A stretch of 64,000 nt of DNA from Methylobacterium currus. GTDB lineage: Bacteria > Pseudomonadota > Alphaproteobacteria > Rhizobiales > Beijerinckiaceae. A model generated the notes under the pieces. It ran no database searches, was not told the DNA's origin, and saw only the letters and a program-made list of their open reading frames with translations. Below are positions 58,176 through 64,000 of this stretch, piece by piece. The stretch covers positions 3,779,501 to 3,843,500 of the forward strand of contig NZ_CP028843.1 in NCBI RefSeq assembly GCF_003058325.1. Direction: 5' to 3'. Position 1 is the first letter of the stretch, and every line of letters starts with the position of its first letter. The position numbers and the translations under genes were made by a program.

Positions 58176-59093
58176 ATGAGAGCCCCTGACCACCTCAACG
58201 CGCTGCGCGCGGTCGAAGCGGCCGCCCGCCATCAGAGCTTCGCGCTCGCAGCGCAGGAGCTGAACGTCACGCCAGCCGCCGTTGGCCAGCTCGTTAGGCG
58301 CCTCGAGGAGAGCCTCGGCGTCGAGCTGTTTCACCGCGCCCAATCGGGGCCAGCGCGACTGGTCGTCACCGAGGCCGCGAAGGCCGTGATCCCCGACCTG
58401 CGATCCGGGTTCGCCAGCCTGTCCGCAGCCATGGACAGGTTGCGATCGGCTCGGAAGCGTCGGGTCCTGTCCGTCACTGTGCCGAGTGCGTTCGCCGACA
58501 AGTGGCTTCTTCACCGCCTCGACGCGTTCAACCAGCAACACCCCGACTGTGAGCTGCTGATCGATACGAGCACGGCGCTCGTCGATTTTGCGAGCCAGTC
58601 CGTCGACGTGGGCATTCGCTATGGAGCCGGCGTATGGCCAGGCCTGGTGGCCTTTCCCTTTGCTCGCGACGCGTTCTTCCCAGTGTGCAGCCCGGCGCTG
58701 CTGGAGGGGGCTCCCGCACTGCGGACGCCCGACGATCTGCAGCATCACCCGCTCATCCATGACACGTCGATGGCCTCGACGTCGGCCTTCCGGACATGGC
58801 GTGACTGGCATCTGGCGGCTGGGCTCGATGTGTCCGATAGCGAGCGTGGCCTTCGCATCAACGACTCCGCTGCGGCCTACCGCATGGCGATGACCGGCAA
58901 CGGCGTGGCCCTGGGGCGCACCACACTCGTTGAGCAGGATCTGGAGGATGGCCGGCTGGTCTGCCCATTCGGTCCCATCATGGATTGTGCATTGGCCTAC
59001 TATGTGGTTTGCCGTCCTCAGGACGTGCAAGACGCGACCATTATTTCATTTCGCGACTGGTTGATAACAGAGATTCACTCCGACGCGTTGTAA
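58176..59093 (+). CDS. LysR-family regulator (GcvA-like)
   Basis: 305 residues: winged HTH at about 1-62 (LNALRAVEAAARHQSFALAA, LNVTPAAVGQLVRRLEESLG) and a periplasmic-binding-type effector domain (about 90-300). The spacing of TPAAVGQLVRRLE matches the GcvA/AmpR branch. Divergent from the SDR gene. The effector is unknown. Confidence 0.92.
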   Translation: MRAPDHLNALRAVEAAARHQSFALAAQELNVTPAAVGQLVRRLEESLGVELFHRAQSGPARLVVTEAAKAVIPDLRSGFASLSAAMDRLRSARKRRVLSVTVPSAFADKWLLHRLDAFNQQHPDCELLIDTSTALVDFASQSVDVGIRYGAGVWPGLVAFPFARDAFFPVCSPALLEGAPALRTPDDLQHHPLIHDTSMASTSAFRTWRDWHLAAGLDVSDSERGLRINDSAAAYRMAMTGNGVALGRTTLVEQDLEDGRLVCPFGPIMDCALAYYVVCRPQDVQDATIISFRDWLITEIHSDAL

Positions 59094-59419
59094 AAGGCCT
59101 CGAAATCCAAATTAATTCGTAATTTTCATATATTGAATTTCTATATTAAAATCCAAAATATGCGTCCGGATCGCTGATTGAGACCCTATTTGCCTGCTGA
59201 CTTCCTTCACATTCGAATTCCCCGGCTCTAAGAGTCGCTCACATTGCGAGCAAGCCAGCAGAGAGGCAGGCAGAAGATCGCTGGAGTCCGCTTTGATTTC
59301 CTTACACGCAATCCTTGCAGCTTTAAGTGGCTAAAAAATCGTCGTTTTTTTACGCATTAATTTCCTGCTGATCCGCTCTCACGCGTGATGCGACGAGTCA
59401 GTCACATCAGGCGAAGACA
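59094..59419. other. AT-rich gene-free stretch
   Basis: About 325 bases, much richer in A/T than the rest of the window, especially 59100-59160. A symmetric AAAAAATCGTCGTTTTTTT lies near 59333-59352 and could form a weak hairpin or terminator. No gene. The base composition suggests foreign DNA. Confidence 0.55.
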
Positions 59420-59656
59420 CTAATCGCCGCCCTCGGTGGCTTCGTGGTCGGCGATTGCGAGAGCTGCTAGGTTGCCGCGTAGCTCGATGCCTTTGACCCG
59501 GCGGCGACGACTCATACCCCATAGCGTCTCTGCCGTCGCATGGTGACCGTCTCCTTCCATCAGGTCGGCAAACTCAGCCAGCTCCCGGGCCATGCCTTCC
59601 TGCTCAACGATCTCGGCAATTATCGCATCCACAAACCGCTTACGTGCGTTGATCAT
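59420..59656 (-). CDS. Hypothetical small protein
   Basis: 78 residues, helical and charged: RKRFVDAIIAEIVEQEGMAR, ELAEFADLMEGDGHHATAET, LWGMSRRRRVKGIEL. The acidic/basic pattern and the real-looking composition support coding. No family recognised. An AGGTAG site lies upstream of the ATG at 59656. Confidence 0.6.
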   Translation of the reverse strand: MINARKRFVDAIIAEIVEQEGMARELAEFADLMEGDGHHATAETLWGMSRRRRVKGIELRGNLAALAIADHEATEGGD

Positions 59657-59787
59657 CCATTGCTACCTAAAATGCTGATCAAGCGTAAATTGCCAACATT
59701 TGACCAAGACGCAAGAAAAAGCCTGCGTCACTTGGTTCTGGCCGGTCCTGTACTGCGTGCAGAACCAGACATGGCCAACTTTGACGG

Positions 59788-59964
59788 TTAGGCTCTGAAC
59801 GGTTCGAGCTTATGTTCGTCCGGCACCACCTGCTTGAGGTGATGAAAGACTACCTTAGCACTGAACGACTCGCCGACGAACCGAGCACTCTCCCGTAGAT
59901 CCTTGGGACCCGGCTGGGCGCGGCCGGCGGCCACGACGATCGAGATGTGCGTTTTCAGACTCAA
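59788..59964 (-). CDS. Hypothetical small protein
   Basis: A 58-codon frame from TTG at 59964: SLKTHISIVVAAGRAQPGPK, DLRESARFVGESFSAKVVFH, HLKQVVPDEHKLEPFRA. Composition is protein-like, but the GAGGAG upstream is only one base from the TTG, so the start is doubtful. It could also be a fragment. Confidence 0.4.
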   Translation of the reverse strand: MSLKTHISIVVAAGRAQPGPKDLRESARFVGESFSAKVVFHHLKQVVPDEHKLEPFRA

Positions 59965-60006
59965 GCTCCTCGGGGGTAAAGGAATTCGGCACGGCCCCAG
60001 ACACAC

Positions 60007-60557
60007 ACCGTTCTTTCATTGTGCGCGGTTTTACACTGAAGCCGCTTCGGGTACAATCAAATTGAAAATTGTCTAAATGTGCACAAAGGCAGTTCCTACG
60101 CGCCTAGAGCGCGAACGCTCAAGCTGTCAGACGTCTTGTTGCAGTGTTGTAGGATCAGGTCAGGCGCTAAAGACAATGCGGCTTGCGCATACAGCCATGC
60201 TGCAACGTGCATGGCAAGCCGGGGTGCAGCGGAGATGTTCAGACTGCGCCGTCCCGACCTGCCTGTCACGCCAGATCGCGGGGGCGGTCGTCAGCACAAC
60301 GGCGCGGGACATAGCATGGACGCTTGGCCTGCCAGACGGCCCCTTGGGCGCAAAAAGAAGGCCTGCGAGTTCGTGGCTTTGGCGCAGTCCACCGCGTAGC
60401 AGCCCGGTGACGGCGGGAGGCGACCGTCGCGGGACAAAGGTGCTCGCGGTGCCCAGCGCGGGGAAGCCGCATAGGAATGGTGACGGGCGGCAGGTAGGCG
60501 TTCCGGTCGAGGATCGGGTAAGCTCGCGTTTCCATGAGGAAACCCGGGGGCTGCCTG
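60007..60557. other. Gene-free region upstream of the first FNR-type gene
   Basis: About 550 bases. The left 70 bases are AT-rich. I see no protein-like frame and no perfect FNR-type box. It should carry the promoter of the Crp/Fnr gene at 60558. Confidence 0.45.
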
Positions 60558-61289
60558 ATGCCGAGCGAGACTTGCGCGCCAGACCAGCACCCGTGCCGGC
60601 ACGGCCGGACCGAGGGGGGCTGCGCCGAGTGCAGGGTCCGCCTTGTCAGCGTCTGCGCTGCACTCACCGGCGACGAACTCGATGAACTCGAAGGGCTCAG
60701 CCGGCACGTTGCGTTTGATGCGCGCCAAACCCTCTTTTCGCAGGACGAAGAGGCGATCGCCGTCTTCAACATCACTGAAGGGGCGGTGCGCCTCTCGCGC
60801 CTGCTGCCGGACGGGCGCCGCCACGTCATGGGCTTCGCCCTCATTGGGGATTTCCTCGGCCTCGCGCTGCCGGAGCGGCAGACGGTGACCGCCGAGGCGT
60901 TGTCGCCTGTTGCCGTCTGTCGCTTCGAGCGGCGGGCGTTCCTGGATCTCGTGACGCGAAAGCCCCACCTGCTGCAGCGCCTGCATGAGCGAGCGGGCTA
61001 CGAACTCGGCCTCGCGCAGGACCAGATGATGCTGCTCGGCCGCCGCGGAGCCGAGGAGAAGGTCGCGAGCTTCCTGCTCGGCCTGCGCGAGCGCTACGCC
61101 CGGATCGGTCTGACCTCGGTGACGCTGGAACTGCCGATGGGGCGGCAAGACATCGCCGACCACCTCGGCCTCACGATCGAGACGGTGAGCCGCACGTTGT
61201 CGCGCTTCGACCGCGAGAAGGTCATCCTAATCGTGCCCGGCGGTGTCCGCCTGCTCGACCTGGGCCGGCTCAAGCGTCTCGCCGGGTAG
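60558..61289 (+). CDS. Crp/Fnr-family regulator with FnrN-type Cys motif (1)
   Basis: 243 residues: a Cys-rich N-terminus with Cys at about 6, 13, 22, 25 and 33, including CAECRVRLVSVC (CxxC-x7-C), a cyclic-nucleotide-binding-like domain, and a C-terminal HTH (LPMGRQDIADHLGLTIETVS) whose ETVSRTLSRF helix has the E-x-x-S-R signature of FNR proteins. The Cys pattern equals that of oxygen-sensing FnrN with a 4Fe-4S cluster, so it should respond to low oxygen. ATG at 60534 is an alternative start. Confidence 0.85.
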   Translation: MPSETCAPDQHPCRHGRTEGGCAECRVRLVSVCAALTGDELDELEGLSRHVAFDARQTLFSQDEEAIAVFNITEGAVRLSRLLPDGRRHVMGFALIGDFLGLALPERQTVTAEALSPVAVCRFERRAFLDLVTRKPHLLQRLHERAGYELGLAQDQMMLLGRRGAEEKVASFLLGLRERYARIGLTSVTLELPMGRQDIADHLGLTIETVSRTLSRFDREKVILIVPGGVRLLDLGRLKRLAG

Positions 61290-61602
61290 TAAGCCGCCCT
61301 ACGGGCGCAGGGCCTCGGGTACGAGACACATCCGCCTTGATCTGAATCAAGGAGGCAGAGCGTCGGCGGGATCAGCTGGAAGGCGTCGATCCCGGAGATC
61401 CCAATGCCTCCACGCGCGCGTACCGGCCTTCCTCGCCGAAGCCCGGCCCGTCGTGAGTTCTCCGTCGGCCCGACCCGAGCGCTCGCCTCGATGCGGCGAG
61501 CACCGGCGCAGGCGCCATGCCTTGCCCCGCCCACCGATGAAGCGCGTCGCGCGCTCCGCGCACGAAGCGGAAGCCCGCGCCAGTGACTTAAGGACCGGAC
61601 CA
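61290..61602. promoter_or_regulatory. Region between the two FNR-type genes, with FNR box
   Basis: About 310 bases. It contains a perfect FNR/FixK box (61337-61350). A small frame at 61404-61586 is open but Arg/Pro/Ala-rich and unlikely. An AGGACC ribosome site precedes the GTG at 61603. Confidence 0.55.
61337..61350. promoter_or_regulatory. FNR/FixK box (anaerobox)
   Basis: TTGAT-CTGA-ATCAA, exact match to the consensus TTGAT-N4-ATCAA. It lies 48 bases after the first regulator's stop codon and 253 bases before the second regulator's start, so it probably drives the second gene and what follows. Both neighbours are candidate binders. Confidence 0.85.
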
Positions 61603-62310
61603 GTGTCGATTGATGTCTGCGCGGGCTGCCCCGTCCGTGACCGTGCGCTATGCCGCTGCCTCAATGACCAGGAGCGCCTTGTCCTGACTGGCCTCTGCCA
61701 GCGGCGCCGCGTGGCGGCGGGTGAGACCGTGATGTGGGCGGGTGAAGACAGCCGGATCTGCGCCAACCTCCTGTCGGGTGTTCTGAAGGCCGTCGCAGCG
61801 ACGGCCGACGGACGCGAGCAGATCGTCGGCCTGTCGTACCCGGCGGACTTCGTCGGCGAGCCCTATGCGGCGGAGATCGGCTTCACCATCACGGCGCTGA
61901 CCGACGCGGAGCTGTGCACGTTCCCGCGACGCCCGTTCGAGCGCTTCCTGGAGCAGCACGCGCGGATGGGGAACCTCCTGCTCCAGCGCACACTCAAGGC
62001 GTTGAGCGAAGCCCGCGCGCGCATGCTGACGCTGGCACGCCTTTCCGCCGGAGAGAAGGTGGCCGAGCTCCTGCTCGACATGGCCGTGAGAGCGGGGACG
62101 TCCGCGGGCCGGCCGGGCCTGGAAGAGCCGGTGACGTTCGAACTTCCTATGACGCGCGGCCACATGGCGGACGTGCTAGGAATGACGATCGAAACGGTGA
62201 GCCGGCAACTGACAAAACTGAAGGGCGCTGGGGTGATCGTCCTGTCTGGCGCCCGGACTGTCACGATAGTCGATGCGCGCGGGCTCAGGAGGCGGGCCGT
62301 GGCGGCGTGA
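61603..62310 (+). CDS. Crp/Fnr-family regulator with FnrN-type Cys motif (2)
   Basis: 235 residues. DVCAGCPVRDRALCRCL at the N-terminus gives CxxC-x7-C (about 6, 9, 17), the FnrN/AadR type. The effector domain follows, and the HTH at about 180-205 (TRGHMADVLGMTIETVSRQL) has the E-x-x-S-R signature. GTG at 61603 has AGGA upstream; a longer frame starts at ATG 61537. It lies downstream of the FNR box, so auto- or cross-regulation by the first regulator is likely (inference). Confidence 0.85.
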   Translation: MSIDVCAGCPVRDRALCRCLNDQERLVLTGLCQRRRVAAGETVMWAGEDSRICANLLSGVLKAVAATADGREQIVGLSYPADFVGEPYAAEIGFTITALTDAELCTFPRRPFERFLEQHARMGNLLLQRTLKALSEARARMLTLARLSAGEKVAELLLDMAVRAGTSAGRPGLEEPVTFELPMTRGHMADVLGMTIETVSRQLTKLKGAGVIVLSGARTVTIVDARGLRRRAVAA

Positions 62311-62320
62311 GTCACGCCGC

Positions 62321-62340
62321 TCGACGGCACAGGCCGTCGA
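62321..62340. terminator. Hairpin after the second FNR-type gene
   Basis: TCGACGGC, loop ACAG, GCCGTCGA, 11 bases after the stop codon. Perfect 8-bp arms, no U-tract. It may reduce read-through into the cupin gene. Confidence 0.45.
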
Positions 62341-62396
62341 TGAGCAGGGATCGGCCCTCGGCTGCCCGACGCCGCGTGAACCGCGGAGCGACCGAG

Positions 62397-62852
62397 ATGC
62401 GCATCTTTGTCGGCTTCGTGTCACTCGTGCTCGCCGGCGTGATGGCCGGCGGGACCGTTCAACCCTCCGCCGCCGGAGCGTCGGACGCGGCGGTTACGGT
62501 TCAAAGGAGCGGCTCCCAGCCCTCGGCCAAGGGCTCGCCGGAGTGGTTCACCGGCTCCGTGCGCGTCGACCCGCTTCTGAAGGAGATGCCGCCGTCACTG
62601 ATGTCGGGCGGGCTCGTCACCTTCGAGCCGGGCGCGCGAACGGCCTGGCACACGCACCCGCTCGGCCAGACCCTGATCGTCACGGCCGAGGCCGGCCGGT
62701 TGCAACAGTGGGACGGCCAGGTTCAGGAGATCCGGCCCGGCGAGGTGGTGCGCATCCCGCCCGGCGTAAAGCACTGGCACGGCGCCTCGGCCACAGCCGG
62801 CATGAGCCACGTCGACATCGCGGAGGCGCTCGACGGCAAAGTCGTCGATTAG
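62397..62852 (+). CDS. Secreted cupin-domain protein
   Basis: 151 residues with an N-terminal signal peptide ([20 protein letters not shown], cut near SAAGA). The mature part is one cupin barrel: [20 protein letters not shown] (motif 1 with metal-binding His residues), then [17 protein letters not shown] (motif 2). Such proteins resemble cupin (R)-hydroxynitrile lyase-type and carboxymuconolactone-decarboxylase-associated proteins; activity unknown. It sits after the FNR pair and before a RibD-like gene. Confidence 0.85.
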   Translation: MRIFVGFVSLVLAGVMAGGTVQPSAAGASDAAVTVQRSGSQPSAKGSPEWFTGSVRVDPLLKEMPPSLMSGGLVTFEPGARTAWHTHPLGQTLIVTAEAGRLQQWDGQVQEIRPGEVVRIPPGVKHWHGASATAGMSHVDIAEALDGKVVD

Positions 62853-62931
62853 ATGGAGCACGTCACGGACGCGCAATACCGGGGCGAGTGAGCCACCCGC
62901 GTCCACTGACCGAAAAGGAAACCGCGACCCG

Positions 62932-63648
62932 ATGGGACCGAAGGTCATCTGCCACATGGTGAGCTCAATCAACGGGCGGCTGCATCCCAGCCGCTTCACC
63001 GTCCCGGCATCGGGCGTGGATAAGGCGCGGCTCCGGCAGCACTACGACGAGGTCGCGGCCCACTTCGGCGCCCAGGGATGGATGTGCGGGCGCGTGACCA
63101 TGCAGGAGGTCTCCAAGGGCAAGCCGCGGCAGGTGACTGGGCCGGGCGTCTCCTCGCGCGAGCCGTTCGTCGGAGACCAAAAGGACCGCGACCTCGCAAT
63201 CGCCATCGACCCGGAGGGGCGCGTTCACTACGGGCAGGACAACCACGTCGGCGACCATGCCGTCGCGGTTCTGTCCGAGGCGGTGTCCGACGGGTATCTC
63301 GCGGAACTGCGCGAGGACGGCGTATCCTATTTGTTGGCCAATCCCGATGGCCGCGACCTCGCCAATGCCATGGACGCGTTGGGCGAGACCTTCGGCGTCG
63401 AGGCTCTCCTGCTGGAAGGGGGCGCGGCCATCAACGGTGCCCTCCTGAAGGCGGGCCTAATCGACGAGATCAACGTGCTCATCCACCCGGCGGCCGACGG
63501 CCTCGCCGGCGTCGAGAGCATCTTCGGATACCAGGGCCAGGCCGAAGAGCGGCCCGGTGCCGGGCAGGCCCTCCGGCACATGTCCGCCGAGACGCTCGAA
63601 GGCGGAATGGTGTGGCTACGGTACCAGGCGGAGAAAGCGCCGGCCTAG
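62932..63648 (+). CDS. RibD C-terminal/dihydrofolate-reductase-like protein
   Basis: 238 residues of the RibD_C fold, an NAD(P)H-dependent reductase family. The N-terminus MGPKVICHMVSSINGRL, the central GWMCGRVTMQEV, and LLLEGGAAINGALLKAGLID near residue 165 are typical. It lacks the deaminase domain of true RibD, so it is not the full riboflavin enzyme. Substrate unknown. Confidence 0.85.
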   Translation: MGPKVICHMVSSINGRLHPSRFTVPASGVDKARLRQHYDEVAAHFGAQGWMCGRVTMQEVSKGKPRQVTGPGVSSREPFVGDQKDRDLAIAIDPEGRVHYGQDNHVGDHAVAVLSEAVSDGYLAELREDGVSYLLANPDGRDLANAMDALGETFGVEALLLEGGAAINGALLKAGLIDEINVLIHPAADGLAGVESIFGYQGQAEERPGAGQALRHMSAETLEGGMVWLRYQAEKAPA

Positions 63649-63803
63649 CCAAGGCCGCGCTACCAACTGCATCAACGTGAGACACATGGGAACCTCCTCA
63701 CGCGTCCGTCGGGGTTGCTGCTCCGGCAGGTGACGATCTGATTCGTCCCATTAGAACGAACTTGGCCGCCGTCGTGAAAGGGCGGCCACGCCTACTCTAG
63801 GTT

Positions 63804-64000
63804 TCACCAGTGCGGAATTTTGGAGCTTCGCAGCGCAACGCTGGGTCGGCTATCAGTCAGGACGTCGGGAACGCCAGGTCCGAGCATCCCGGCAAGGTCG
63901 GCGGTGCTCGGTCCGTCCTGTCCGATGAATTCGTTCAAGGCAGAGCGGAGTCGCTCGGCCTCATCCGCGATCGGCCAGGTGGGGAGCCCGTCCGCGCAGG
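63804..64000 (-). CDS. 3' end of an unidentified gene, cut by the window edge
   Basis: A minus-strand frame entering from the right edge: LPTWPIADEAERLRSALNEF, IGQDGPSTADLAGMLGPGVP, DVLTDSRPSVALRSSKIPHW, then TGA at 63804-63806. The composition is protein-like. Only 64 codons are present and no family can be named. Confidence 0.5.
   Translation of the reverse strand, partial: CADGLPTWPIADEAERLRSALNEFIGQDGPSTADLAGMLGPGVPDVLTDSRPSVALRSSKIPHW

Noticed and set aside
61404..61586. Small gene just after the FNR box
   Set aside because: Arg/Pro/Ala-rich, no motif, and composition like random frames in GC-rich DNA.

Overview
The window is GC-rich chromosomal DNA of an alphaproteobacterium, most likely of the Rhizobiales and probably Methylobacterium or a close relative. 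The evidence is the two-piece (permuted) ssrA gene with a rhizobial tag, the alpha-type SspB, an intracellular PHB depolymerase, short Rhizobiales-type intergenic repeats, and frequent GTG/TTG starts. This assignment is an inference from gene content; no 16S gene is present.

Left part (1-19 kb). A sugar-type ABC importer (permease, Tat-exported binding protein, MalK-type ATPase) lies on the minus strand. It is followed by a D-2-hydroxyacid dehydrogenase, an Inh-type protease inhibitor with two domains, an M32 carboxypeptidase, a broken chemotaxis receptor, a glycosyltransferase, a class II glutamine amidotransferase, a receiver protein lacking its phospho-Asp, ribosomal protein bS21, PHB depolymerase, a GST gene with an in-frame TGA, and a chromate transporter.

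Core part (17-47.6 kb). ruvB, a metallophosphoesterase, ybgC and tolQ-tolR-tolA-tolB form one plus-strand run for recombination and envelope maintenance; pal is absent. On the minus strand, thyA-folA, hflK-hflC and DUF2065-degP combine thymidylate synthesis with membrane and periplasmic protein quality control. The tmRNA gene sits directly beside sspB, the ClpXP adaptor for the tag it encodes. Then come P450, fumC, a DUF4169/RHH pair, ygfZ divergent from a dihydroorotase-like gene, secG, pyrG, an M23 peptidase, bcp and a large AsmA-like protein.

Island (47.6-57.1 kb). tRNA-Gly(CCC) borders a stretch that looks like a decaying prophage. A leftward, overlapping operon begins with a Cro/cI-type regulator. 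A divergent control region carries two palindromes. A rightward block holds two related orphan proteins and ends at a strong terminator; a phage virion-like remnant follows. At least five genes there carry frameshifts, a stop or a lost start codon. No integrase or capsid gene is visible.

Right end (57.2-64 kb). An SDR/LysR divergent pair, an AT-rich stretch, then two Crp/Fnr regulators with FnrN-type cysteine motifs and a perfect FNR box between them, a secreted cupin, a RibD-like reductase and the 3' end of a minus-strand gene. This looks like a low-oxygen or redox accessory module.
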